Assembly (NCBI GenBank): GCA_027619145.1
Contig: JAQCGA010000086.1
Location: 1-10,492, forward strand
Direction: 5' to 3'
DNA: 10,492 bases
Origin: a bacterium
GTDB lineage: Bacteria; Latescibacterota; UBA2968; GCA-2709665
The translations under genes and the position numbers were made by a program. Shown one piece after another: positions 1-6,928 of this stretch. Under the pieces are notes generated by a model. The model did not search any database, had not been told where the DNA came from, and saw nothing but the letters and a program-made list of their open reading frames with translations. Positions within the stretch are counted from its first letter, which is position 1; each line of letters opens with the position of its first letter.

Positions 1-36
1 CGTGTATGTCTTTCTTCGGCGGGGTCAAAAGAATTC

Positions 37-66
37 TTGACAGGCTTCTGATTTCATATTTATTAG
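37..66 (+). promoter_or_regulatory. Possible sigma-70-type promoter for the EF-G paralogue
   Basis: A perfect TTGACA lies at 37-42. The best-placed -10 candidates are TTATTA at 60-65 (17-bp spacer) or TATTAG at 61-66 (18-bp spacer), both only moderate matches. TAGAAT at 64-69 matches better but would need a 21-bp spacer. A 10-bp palindrome, AAGAATTCTT at 29-38, overlaps the -35 and might be an operator or chance. The placement about 85 nt upstream of the GTG start at 152 is reasonable. The call is inferred from consensus matching only. Confidence 0.4.
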
Positions 67-151
67 AATCTGTAGCAATCTGGATGTACCCCCTGCTTTG
101 GATATTGAATTTGGGTTGAGCGATGCGCAATTTTACAGGGAGGGTCTGGGT

Positions 152-2245
152 GTGAATATTTATGCTCCTGAGATGATTCGGAACATCGCTTTGGTGGGTC
201 ACAGCAGTACAGGTAAAACGTCGCTGGCCGAGGCAATGCTTTTTTCAGCGGGAGAAAGCACCAGGCTGGGTACGGTGGACGAAGGTACAACCCGATCGGA
301 CTATACGGAGGCAGAAATCTCCCGAAAGATTTCGATCAGCACATCGATGCTCCACTGTGCGTGGAACGGTACAAAAATTAATATTTTAGATGCACCTGGA
401 TATGCTGATTTTATTGGAGAAGCAAAGGCGGCTTTGTGGGCAACGGACAACGCTGTTCTTGTGGTTCACGCACAAAGCGGGGTAGAAATTGGAACGGATA
501 GAGCCTGGGGATTTGCAGACGAGTTTTCGCGACCCCGGTTAATTTTCATGAACCATTTAGATAAAGAATTTGCTGATTTTGACGGTGTGCTGGCCTCGGT
601 GCAAGAGCACTTTGGACAGGGGGTGGTTCCGTTCCAGATCCCGGTTAACCAGGGGGTGGAGTTCAATCAAATTGTAGATGTTCTCAATATGAAACTGTTC
701 AGCTATGCCACAGATGGAAGCGGAAAGGCTGAAAGTGGTGCTGTGCCGGATGCATTGAAGGACCAGGTGGAAATCCTGCGAGAACATGTCATTGAAGCTG
801 CCGCCGAAAGCAGTGATGAGTTAACGGAAAAATACCTGGAAGAGGGTGGTCTTTCCAGTGAAGAAATATTACAAGGGCTAAAAAATGGTATCCTCAACGG
901 AAGCCTGGTTCCCCTTCTCTGCGGATCGGCTTCGCGCAATATGGGTACGGACTTGTTGCTGGATTTTCTTGTGAGCGAAATGCCCTCGCCAGCCGAAATG
1001 CCTCCCAGCAACGCGATAAAAGCGGATTCTGGAGAAGAAGTGGAACTGGTTCCTGCTGCAGACGGGCCTCTGGCGGCAATCGTGTTTAAAACCATTTCAG
1101 AAACCGTAGGCGACCTTTCTTTTATTCGAGTGCATTCGGGTACGCTGAAAGCTTCCAGTGAAGCGTATAATTCGAGCCGAAAAGCCACAGAGCGGACCGG
1201 GCAGGTTTATGTGTTGAACGGGCACGAACGAGAGGAAGTTGACTCGATTTCTGCCGGAGATATGGGTGCGCTTGTGAAGCTAAAAGACACCCATACTGGC
1301 AATACGCTTTGTGACCGCCGTGACGCACTGGATATGCCTCCGCTGGCGTTTCCACACCCGCTGATCCGGATAGCGCTCCACCCCAGGTCCCGAGGAGATG
1401 AAGACAAGATCAGTACAGGGCTAACGCGAATCCATGAAGAAGATCCCAGTTTCCTTGCGGGCTACGACCCGGAGTTAAAACAAATTATTGTGCAGGGCCA
1501 GGGAGAATTACATTTGACGGTGGTATTGCAGAAACTGAAACAGAAATTTGGCGTGGAGGTGGATACAGTTGAACCGCGCATTCCGTACCGGGAAACCATT
1601 CTGGGCAAGGCCGAAGGCCATCACCGACACAAAAAGCAGACCGGCGGTCGGGGGCAGTTCGGGGAAGCCTACCTGCGCGTTGAGCCTAGGCCACGAGGCG
1701 AAGGGTTCGAGTTTTCGGACGAGGTGGTGGGTGGTTCCATTCCGCGCAACTATATTCCGGCTGTCCAGAAAGGCGTAGCGGATGCTCTGGGACGCGGGGT
1801 GCTGGCAGGTTATCAGGTGGTAGACACCCGGGTCACGGTGTACGATGGATCTTTCCATCCTGTGGATTCCTCTGAAATGGCATTTCAGTTGGCGGGTTCA
1901 CACGCCTTCCAAAAGGCATTTCTAAATGCAAAACCGGTTCTACTGGAACCGATTTATACCGTGACAGTAACCATGCCCGAAAAATATATGGGTGAGGTGA
2001 TGGGGGATTTAAACAGCAGGCGAGGTCGCATCCAGGGAATGGACCCGGAGGGCAGTTTCCAGGTGATTCGCGCGGAAGTTCCGCTGGCAGAACTCTACAA
2101 ATATTCAACTTCTTTGCGCTCGATGACTCAAGGGACCGGGGATTATGTCATGGAATTTTCGCATTACGAACAGGTGCCTCATGAGGTAACACAGAAAGTG
2201 ATTGAGGCTTCCAAAAAAGACAAAAAAGAAACTGTGGACGCCTGA
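152..2245 (+). CDS. Elongation factor G paralogue, FusA2-like translational GTPase
   Basis: This encodes a 697-residue protein with the full EF-G layout. The GTPase domain has P-loop GHSSTGKT (16-23), switch I RKISI (58-62), DAPGY (80-84), NHLD (134-137) and GSAS (258-261). Domains II and III follow, then domain IV with GGRGQFG (498-504) and the tip DGSFHPVDSSE with the conserved His569, then a C-terminal domain V containing NSRRGRIQGMDPEG. Canonical EF-G has AHIDAGKT, RGITI and NKMD, so this is the divergent second type often called FusA2 or EF-G2. It is not in a str operon (no rpsL, rpsG or tuf beside it), which fits a paralogue. I chose GTG 152 because AGGGAGGG at 137-144 sits 7 nt upstream. 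The frame is open back to TTG 98, and ATG 173 is an alternative with weaker spacing. The role is probably ribosome translocation or a specialised ribosome function. Whether it replaces the main EF-G cannot be told from here. Confidence 0.9.
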   Translation: MNIYAPEMIRNIALVGHSSTGKTSLAEAMLFSAGESTRLGTVDEGTTRSDYTEAEISRKISISTSMLHCAWNGTKINILDAPGYADFIGEAKAALWATDNAVLVVHAQSGVEIGTDRAWGFADEFSRPRLIFMNHLDKEFADFDGVLASVQEHFGQGVVPFQIPVNQGVEFNQIVDVLNMKLFSYATDGSGKAESGAVPDALKDQVEILREHVIEAAAESSDELTEKYLEEGGLSSEEILQGLKNGILNGSLVPLLCGSASRNMGTDLLLDFLVSEMPSPAEMPPSNAIKADSGEEVELVPAADGPLAAIVFKTISETVGDLSFIRVHSGTLKASSEAYNSSRKATERTGQVYVLNGHEREEVDSISAGDMGALVKLKDTHTGNTLCDRRDALDMPPLAFPHPLIRIALHPRSRGDEDKISTGLTRIHEEDPSFLAGYDPELKQIIVQGQGELHLTVVLQKLKQKFGVEVDTVEPRIPYRETILGKAEGHHRHKKQTGGRGQFGEAYLRVEPRPRGEGFEFSDEVVGGSIPRNYIPAVQKGVADALGRGVLAGYQVVDTRVTVYDGSFHPVDSSEMAFQLAGSHAFQKAFLNAKPVLLEPIYTVTVTMPEKYMGEVMGDLNSRRGRIQGMDPEGSFQVIRAEVPLAELYKYSTSLRSMTQGTGDYVMEFSHYEQVPHEVTQKVIEASKKDKKETVDA

Positions 2246-2272
2246 GCAACGGTCTATTCAGTCAGAGTTTCG

Positions 2273-2308
2273 GGATGGCGCTCTTCTTTTTGGGTGCCAT
2301 CCTTTTTT
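2273..2308 (+). terminator. Rho-independent terminator after the EF-G paralogue
   Basis: A perfect 7-bp stem GGATGGC (2273-2279) pairs with GCCATCC (2296-2302). It extends inward through GCTC/GGGT pairs that include G-U wobbles, closes on a T-rich loop, and is followed directly by six T residues (2303-2308). It starts 28 nt after the fusA2-like stop and ends 29 nt before the start of the next gene. It should end most fusA2-like transcripts, so the methyltransferase gene depends on readthrough or on its own promoter. It also argues that translation of the next gene does not begin at ATG 2275. Confidence 0.85.
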
Positions 2309-2337
2309 GTTGTCTTATCATTGGGCAGGAGGTTTGG

Positions 2338-2907
2338 GTGGCAAAACGCCGGAAAAGCGAGCGCTTCGTTAGCCGTGGTGGAGACAAATTGGACGGGGCG
2401 CTGGATGAATTGAAGGTGGAGGTGTCCGGGAAGGTTTCTGCAGACCTTGGCGCAAATGTGGGTGGGTTCACGGATTGTTTGTTGCAGCGAGAGGCAAAGT
2501 GCGTGTATGCTGTGGATACAGGCTACGGTGTTCTGGCCTGGAAACTGCGACAAGATGACCGGGTGGTGGTTCTGGAACGCACAAATGCCCTGCACGTATC
2601 TCTTCCGGAACCTGTAGACCTGGTTGTGATAGACGCCGGGTGGACGCAATTGGGGCGCATTGTGCCGCACGCTGTTTCCCTTCTGAAAGAAGGGGGCATC
2701 ATTGTCGCTCTGTTGAAACCGCAATACGAGGCATTCAAAGAAGAACTAGAACGGGGCGTGGTCCTGGCGGCATGCCTGGATGATGTGGTAAATCGGGTAG
2801 TACAGAACCTACAAACAGCAGGAACACAGGTTGTTGGGCCGGTCCCGTCGCAAGTGCCGGGCAGTGGCGGGAATCGAGAATTTTTTATTCTGTGCGAGAA
2901 GGGGTGA
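2338..2907 (+). CDS. TlyA/FtsJ-type 2'-O-methyltransferase-like protein lacking the S4 domain
   Basis: This encodes 189 residues matching the methyltransferase part of TlyA (hemolysin A family, 16S/23S rRNA 2'-O-ribose methyltransferase). Visible signatures are VSRGGDKL (11-18), the SAM-binding loop DLGANVGGFTD (36-46), AVDTGYGVLAW (58-68), VLERTNA (78-84), LLKPQYEAFK (125-134) and the C-terminal GNREFF (178-183). The K-D-K-E tetrad of the FtsJ fold can be matched to Lys17, Asp99, Lys127 and Glu181. TlyA proteins are usually about 240-270 residues with an N-terminal S4 RNA-binding domain of about 60. Here that domain is absent and the usual DLSFISL motif reads DAGWTQL. GTG 2338 is chosen because AGGAGG (2327-2332) sits 5 nt upstream and a terminator fills the sequence before it. 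rRNA 2'-O-methylation is the likely activity, but the target is uncertain without S4. Confidence 0.8.
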   Translation: MAKRRKSERFVSRGGDKLDGALDELKVEVSGKVSADLGANVGGFTDCLLQREAKCVYAVDTGYGVLAWKLRQDDRVVVLERTNALHVSLPEPVDLVVIDAGWTQLGRIVPHAVSLLKEGGIIVALLKPQYEAFKEELERGVVLAACLDDVVNRVVQNLQTAGTQVVGPVPSQVPGSGGNREFFILCEKG

Positions 2908-2935
2908 AGAGGGCCTGTAGAGACCGATTTTTATA

Positions 2936-2964
2936 TTGCCTTCATGTACATTTCTTGCTATATT
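2936..2964 (+). promoter_or_regulatory. Probable sigma-70-type promoter for the yebC-ruv operon
   Basis: In the AT-rich gap 2908-3052, TTGCCT (2936-2941) and TATATT (2959-2964, five of six consensus bases) are separated by exactly 17 bp. They lie about 90 nt upstream of yebC ATG 3053. This is the best-spaced promoter match in the gap. A run of seven T at 2983-2989 follows but no stem precedes it, so I do not call a terminator there. Transcription from here could cover yebC through metG, since no terminator-like structure is seen in any downstream gap. Confidence 0.55.
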
Positions 2965-3052
2965 ATCAAAGAGTTAGGGCAATTTTTTTAGCTGTAATTT
3001 GTTCCGGCTGCAGTTTGACTTTCTCTGGACATGGAAGGAGCGTGCAAGGTTT

Positions 3053-3817
3053 ATGGCAGGACATTCAAAATGGGCGAATATTAAACATAGAAAAGGTAAA
3101 AACGATGCGGCGCGGGGCAAGTTATTTACCAAATTGATCCGAGAAATCACGGTGGCTGCCCGGGAAGGCGGTGGAGATGAAACGGCGAATCCACGCCTTC
3201 GGACGGCCATTTTGAGCGCGAAATCTGAAAATATGCCTGCAGCCAACATAGACCGTGCCGTAAAAAAAGGCACCGGAGAGCTGCCGGGCGAATCTTATGA
3301 AAGCGCAGTGTACGAAGGCTATGGACCGGGAGGGGTAGCTCTGTTCGTGGAGACGCTTACGGACAACAAGAACCGGACCGTTTCCGAAGTACGGCACCTG
3401 CTCAACAAACACAATGGAAGCATGGCAGACTCCGGGTCTGTGGCCTGGATCTTTGATCAAAAAGGGCTGGTCGTGGTGCCCAAAGCAGAAACCGATGAAG
3501 ATACATTTGAAGATACATTGATGATGGTGGCGCTGGAAGCCGGTGCAGAAGATATTGTGGAAGATGAAACTACGTTTGAGATTTATACACCGCTACAGGA
3601 ATTCGACCAGGTCCGCAAAGCGTTGGAAGCAAAAAATATCGTGTTCGAGCGGGCGGAGTTGACCCGGGTGCCGCAAAATACGGTTCCGGTAGAAGGTTCG
3701 GTTGCCCGACAGATTCTGAAGCTGTTGGAAATGCTGGAAGACCAGGATGACGTGCAGCAAGTGTATGCGAACTTTGAAATAGACGATCAAGAATTGGCGG
3801 CACTCGCCACAGAATAA
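3053..3817 (+). CDS. yebC: YebC/PmpR-family (TACO1-like) protein
   Basis: This encodes 254 residues, the usual length for the family. The signature N-terminus MAGHSKWANIKHRKGKND is intact, followed by GKLFTKLIREI, the region with NPRLRTAI and NIDRAVKKGTGE, then YEGYGPGGVALFVE and LTDNKNRTVSEVRH. The acidic C-terminal half includes AYGS-equivalent sequence GSVAWIFDQKG and ends YANFEIDDQELAALATE. Family members have been described as DNA-binding regulators and, for YebC and TACO1, as factors that help ribosomes through difficult sequences such as proline runs. Either role fits. ATG 3053 is chosen because it starts the conserved motif and has GGAAGGAG at 3033-3040, with an additional AAGG closer in. 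The frame is open upstream to about 2999 but that part is not conserved. The position just before ruvC is common in bacteria. Confidence 0.95.
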   Translation: MAGHSKWANIKHRKGKNDAARGKLFTKLIREITVAAREGGGDETANPRLRTAILSAKSENMPAANIDRAVKKGTGELPGESYESAVYEGYGPGGVALFVETLTDNKNRTVSEVRHLLNKHNGSMADSGSVAWIFDQKGLVVVPKAETDEDTFEDTLMMVALEAGAEDIVEDETTFEIYTPLQEFDQVRKALEAKNIVFERAELTRVPQNTVPVEGSVARQILKLLEMLEDQDDVQQVYANFEIDDQELAALATE

Positions 3818-3916
3818 TTTCAGGTCCCCGGGGCGCCCTGCTGGTGCTTCGGTTCCCCTCCTCTGTTTTGAACCCCTCTTCGCTTTGTTCTGTTTTCCCG
3901 GTGAAAGGTGGTTGTT
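3818..3916 (+). other. Pyrimidine-rich gap between yebC and ruvC
   Basis: This 99-nt stretch has no convincing gene. Its upper strand is strongly pyrimidine-rich from about 3850 to 3900 (repeated CCCCTC and CTGTTTT blocks) and it contains the GC-rich palindrome TCCCCGGGGC near its start. No hairpin with a T-run and no well-spaced promoter is seen. It ends in the ruvC Shine-Dalgarno AAAGGTGG (3904-3911). Confidence 0.5.
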
Positions 3917-4558
3917 GTGCGTATCCTGGGCATCGATCCCGGCAGTGTAAGTACCGGCTACGGTGTGATAGATCACCAGAACCGGAAGAGCCGATTGGTG
4001 ACCTGTGGTAGCTTGCAATCTGCTCCGGGACTTCCTTTTGAAAAACGCCTGCTCGAAATTTATGACCGCCTGCTGGAACTCATTTCTGACGTAACTCCCG
4101 ACGAAGCTGCTGTGGAAAGCGCGTTTTATGGAGCCAATGTAAAAACGCTAATGAAGTTGTGCCATGCGCGTGGTGTGATCCTACTGGCTCTGGCCAATTC
4201 GAACGTTCCCATATTTGAATATTCGCCGCGAGAGGTAAAAAAATCCGTTGTGGGGCGAGGTGCTGCGTCGAAAGAACAGGTGCAGTTTATGGTTCAGAAT
4301 ATTTTTAAAATAGAAACCTTGCCGGATACCTACGATGCGACGGATGCCATTGGCATTGCATTATGCCACGCGAATCGGGGAGGGATGTTTGGTGTGGGCG
4401 AAAAGAAAAAAAACGATCTGGCGGCCAAGTTGGAAGCTGCGAAGGCAAAGGATCAGCGGTCTGGCAAACTGGAGGATAAGCTGAAGCGCCTGGGTGTGGA
4501 TGCAACCGTACGGCAGGCGCTTGCACACGGAAAACAGAAGGGGCGGCACGCAGGATGA
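3917..4558 (+). CDS. ruvC: Holliday junction endonuclease RuvC with basic C-terminal tail
   Basis: RuvC is the dimeric nuclease that cuts Holliday junctions made by homologous recombination and stalled forks, working with RuvAB. The 213-residue product keeps all four metal-binding acids: Asp7 in ILGIDPGS, Glu67 in AVESAF, and Asp140 and Asp143 in YDATDAIGIALCH. The motifs ARGVILLA and EYSPREVKKSVVGRG are also present. I chose GTG 3917 because AAAGGTGG (3904-3911) lies 5 nt upstream and translation then begins at the family-typical MRILGIDPG. GTG 3908 in the same frame is less well spaced. Typical RuvC is about 160-175 residues. Here about 50 extra residues (from about 161) are rich in Lys and Arg and look helical. 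The stop overlaps the ruvA start (ATGA), suggesting coupled translation. Confidence 0.96.
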   Translation: MRILGIDPGSVSTGYGVIDHQNRKSRLVTCGSLQSAPGLPFEKRLLEIYDRLLELISDVTPDEAAVESAFYGANVKTLMKLCHARGVILLALANSNVPIFEYSPREVKKSVVGRGAASKEQVQFMVQNIFKIETLPDTYDATDAIGIALCHANRGGMFGVGEKKKNDLAAKLEAAKAKDQRSGKLEDKLKRLGVDATVRQALAHGKQKGRHAG

Positions 4559-5148
4559 TTTCCTATTTGGAAGGCAAGTTGGCAGCAAACAGCCCAACCC
4601 ATCTTATGGTTGACGTGGGCGGGGTTGGGCTGTTTGTACATATTCCACTTTCGAGTTATGAAGTTACTCGCGAACTCGGATCAACCGTACGTGTGCTTAC
4701 TCACATGCACGTGCGGGAAGATGCGCTGGCGCTTTATGGGTTTTTTACGGAGGCGGAGCGAGACTTGTTTGAAATGCTCATTGCCGTATCTGGGATTGGG
4801 CCTCCCATGGCGCAAAAGATTATGTCCGGTGTGGCCATTGCAGATTTTCAACGGCAGATTCTTTCAGAAGACATTCGCGGTTTGACAAAGATTAAAGGGG
4901 TGGGGCAAAAGTTGGCGCAACGAATGGTTCTGGAACTGAAGGATCGGATTTCAGAAATTGCACCCGAAGGCGCAGAGGCAGGAGTAGAGAAAGAGGCGAT
5001 GGGGCTTGTTGAAGAAGCGGCTACGGCTCTGGTTGGGCTGGGGGCACCTCCGCTTCAAGCGCGCAAACTGGTCGTCCATGTGATCCAGGAGTTCGGAGAA
5101 GACCTGGCGGTTGAAGAAGTGATCCGGCAGGCATTGAAGCGGATGTAG
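4555..5148 (+). CDS. ruvA: Holliday junction branch migration DNA-binding subunit RuvA
   Basis: RuvA binds four-way junctions as a tetramer and loads RuvB. The 197 residues show domain I starting MISYLEGKL, with [16 protein letters not shown] (48-63) containing the acidic pin Glu55-Asp56. Two helix-hairpin-helix motifs of domain II follow, [12 protein letters not shown] (78-89) and [13 protein letters not shown] (113-125). After a linker of about 20 residues comes the C-terminal RuvB-binding domain, which includes [17 protein letters not shown] and ends [11 protein letters not shown]. Length and motif spacing match the family. ATG 4555 overlaps the ruvC stop by four bases. A 15-bp perfect inverted repeat lies in codons 11-28 and is listed separately. 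Confidence 0.97.
   Translation: MISYLEGKLAANSPTHLMVDVGGVGLFVHIPLSSYEVTRELGSTVRVLTHMHVREDALALYGFFTEAERDLFEMLIAVSGIGPPMAQKIMSGVAIADFQRQILSEDIRGLTKIKGVGQKLAQRMVLELKDRISEIAPEGAEAGVEKEAMGLVEEAATALVGLGAPPLQARKLVVHVIQEFGEDLAVEEVIRQALKRM
4586..4636. repeat. 15-bp perfect inverted repeat inside ruvA
   Basis: CAAACAGCCCAACCC (4586-4600) is exactly complementary to GGGTTGGGCTGTTTG (4622-4636), leaving a 21-nt loop. A G-U pair (4585 and 4637) would extend the stem by one. It falls about 30 nt after the ruvA start. In RNA it would form a stable stem-loop very early in the ruvA message. Its function is unknown. It lacks a following T-run, so it is not a standard terminator. Confidence 0.8.
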
Positions 5149-5173
5149 GCAAGCAGGTGGGCGGGCTAAGGTT

Positions 5174-6193
5174 ATGGACAGGGTTCACGATCCTCAGGCG
5201 GGCGACGGAGACGAACTTGAATCCGACGAACGGATTCGCCCGATCCGGTTTGAAGACATGGCCGGGCAAGAGAAGGTGAAAGACAAACTGCGTATTGCGG
5301 TAGAAGCTGCGATCCATCGGGGCGATGCAATGGATCACGCGCTGCTGTACGGTCCGCCTGGATTGGGCAAGACGACAATGGCGCACGTGATTGCAAACGA
5401 ACTGGGGGTGGAGATTGCGCCCACGTCTGGTCCGGTACTGGAACGGGCTGCGGACCTGGCAGGGATTTTGACCAATTTGAACGAGAAGGACGTCTTGTTT
5501 ATTGACGAGATTCACCGAATGAGCCGGGTGGTGGAAGAGACGCTTTATTCGGCGATGGAAGATTTTACGCTGGATATTATGGTTGATAGTGGTCCGAGTG
5601 CGCGGTCTTACCGAATTCCGCTGGAGCGGTTCACATTGATTGGCGCAACTACTCGGTTGGGGTTGCTGACAAGTCCGATGCGTTCGCGGTTCGGCATTAT
5701 TGAGCGGCTGGACTTCTACTCCCAGGAAGAGCTCCATACCATTGTGGAGCGGGCAGCCCGGATTATGAAAATTGCTATTGAACCGGATGGTGCTTTCGAA
5801 ATAGCACGGCGCGCGCGTGGCACAGCCCGAATTGCCAACCGATTGCTGGCTCGTGCGCGAGACTTTGCGCAAGCTCGCGCCGATGGGATCATTACCCAAC
5901 CCGTGGCTGTGGCTGCGCTCAAATTGCTGGATATTGACGATGCAGGGCTGGACGAGATGGACCGACGATTGTTGCGTTTGCTGATTGAAAAGTTTGGCGG
6001 CGGGCCGGTGGGATTAAACAACCTGGCCGCTGCGCTGGGTGAAGAGTCCGATACGATTGAAGATGTGTACGAACCCTATCTGATTCAGCAGGGTTTCCTG
6101 ATGCGCACCCACCGAGGGCGTCAGGCTACGGCACGGGCGTACCGGCATCTGGGCCTGGAACCGCCGGCCGGGTCTCAGGGGCAGTTGTTATAA
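5174..6193 (+). CDS. ruvB: Holliday junction branch migration ATPase RuvB
   Basis: RuvB is the hexameric AAA+ motor that pumps DNA through the RuvA-bound junction. The 339 residues carry Walker A GPPGLGKT (60-67), Walker B LFIDEIHR (108-115), sensor 1 GATTR (157-161) and the arginine-finger segment SPMRSRFG (167-174). The sensor 2 region [11 protein letters not shown] follows, then a C-terminal winged helix with [28 protein letters not shown] and [13 protein letters not shown]. Length is normal for the family. ATG 5174 follows TAAGG at 5167-5171, which is closely spaced, but the start matches the family's usual N-terminal length. The gap from ruvA is 25 nt, so the ruvC-ruvA-ruvB block is likely co-transcribed. 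Confidence 0.97.
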   Translation: MDRVHDPQAGDGDELESDERIRPIRFEDMAGQEKVKDKLRIAVEAAIHRGDAMDHALLYGPPGLGKTTMAHVIANELGVEIAPTSGPVLERAADLAGILTNLNEKDVLFIDEIHRMSRVVEETLYSAMEDFTLDIMVDSGPSARSYRIPLERFTLIGATTRLGLLTSPMRSRFGIIERLDFYSQEELHTIVERAARIMKIAIEPDGAFEIARRARGTARIANRLLARARDFAQARADGIITQPVAVAALKLLDIDDAGLDEMDRRLLRLLIEKFGGGPVGLNNLAAALGEESDTIEDVYEPYLIQQGFLMRTHRGRQATARAYRHLGLEPPAGSQGQLL

Positions 6194-6217
6194 AGCGAAT
6201 TTTTTTGAGGATATCTC

Positions 6218-6922
6218 ATGCAGGTGCTGGGCATTGAAACTTCCACGCCGGTTTGTAGCGTGGCCCTGGTTCGAGATGGTCGTATTGTGGTGAAACATAC
6301 ACTGGATGCGGGCACACAGCATGCAGAGCGGCTCACGGGGATGGTTTGTGAGGTGCTGGACGCTGCAGGTCTGGATCTGGCCGAACTGGATGGTGTGGCC
6401 GTGGGCGCTGGGCCGGGCTCATTTACGGGGCTACGTATTGGAATGGCTACGGCAAAAGGTTTGTGCATGGCCTGCGACTTGCCGCTGCTGACCGTACCCA
6501 CTCTGGCGGGGTTGGCTCTACCGTGCGCCTCGGGTGCTGCGCCGGTATGTGCTATGCTGGATGCCCGGCGGGGTGAGGTGTACGCGGGTGTGTATGAGTT
6601 GGAAGATGGCCACCTGGTAGCAAAGGATGAAAATGTTGTGCTGCCAGTAGCGGATCTTTTGCCGGATCTCCCGCGTCCGATCTTGCTGGTTGGGGATGGT
6701 GCCTGCGCTTATCGTGAAGAGATTCGGGCGTACCTGGGGAGCGCGGCTCATTTTGCACCGGAGGCATTTGGACTGCCCTGTGGCGGTGCTATTGGTTTGT
6801 TGGGGACAGAATTGCTGGCGCGTGGCGACGTGGCTGATCTGGCCTCTGTTGAACCCCGATATTTGCGGCGGTCTCAGGCTGAACGGGTTCGACGAGAACG
6901 GATGGCTTCTGCTGGAGGATGA
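6218..6922 (+). CDS. tsaB: tRNA t6A biosynthesis protein TsaB
   Basis: TsaB is the non-catalytic partner of TsaD in making N6-threonylcarbamoyladenosine at position 37 of ANN-decoding tRNAs in the cytoplasm. The 234-residue product begins MQVLGIETSTPVCSVAL, the typical ASKHA-fold start, and has HAERL (35-39) and the hallmark GPGSFTGLRIG (65-75). PTLAGLAL, AMLDARRGEVYAGVY and the C-terminal VEPRYLRRSQAE are also present. It is shorter than TsaD and lacks the TsaD metal-binding His-x-x-x-His motif, which separates the two. ATG 6218 has GAGG at 6207-6210. tsaD and tsaE are not in the window. It is followed after 6 nt by rimI, a pairing common in bacteria. Confidence 0.93.
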   Translation: MQVLGIETSTPVCSVALVRDGRIVVKHTLDAGTQHAERLTGMVCEVLDAAGLDLAELDGVAVGAGPGSFTGLRIGMATAKGLCMACDLPLLTVPTLAGLALPCASGAAPVCAMLDARRGEVYAGVYELEDGHLVAKDENVVLPVADLLPDLPRPILLVGDGACAYREEIRAYLGSAAHFAPEAFGLPCGGAIGLLGTELLARGDVADLASVEPRYLRRSQAERVRRERMASAGG

Positions 6923-6928
6923 TCCGGG

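Noticed and set aside
6..119. A 37-codon reading frame on the + strand with a hydrophobic C-terminal half
   Set aside because: It is short, has no visible Shine-Dalgarno inside the window, overlaps the likely fusA2 promoter, and matches no family I recognise. It could be the tail of an upstream gene, but the window edge prevents a decision.
98..151. TTG 98 as the start of the EF-G paralogue
   Set aside because: No Shine-Dalgarno precedes it, the added residues are not EF-G-like, and GTG 152 has a strong, well-spaced AGGGAGGG.
2275..2337. ATG 2275 as the start of the methyltransferase, giving a hydrophobic N-terminus resembling a signal peptide
   Set aside because: The segment is encoded by the terminator stem-loop and T-run, which explains the hydrophobic codons. 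GTG 2338 has AGGAGG at ideal spacing.
2978..2990. Run of seven T residues after tlyA-like as a terminator
   Set aside because: No GC-rich stem precedes it, and it lies downstream of the probable yebC promoter.
3822..3850. GC-rich palindrome after yebC as an intrinsic terminator
   Set aside because: The pairing is short and self-complementary, and no T-run follows it.
5021..5899. A 292-codon frame on the - strand across ruvA and ruvB
   Set aside because: It lies antisense to strongly conserved ruvA/ruvB codons, its composition (many Arg, His, Pro, Gln) is that of a shadow frame, and it has no recognisable motif.
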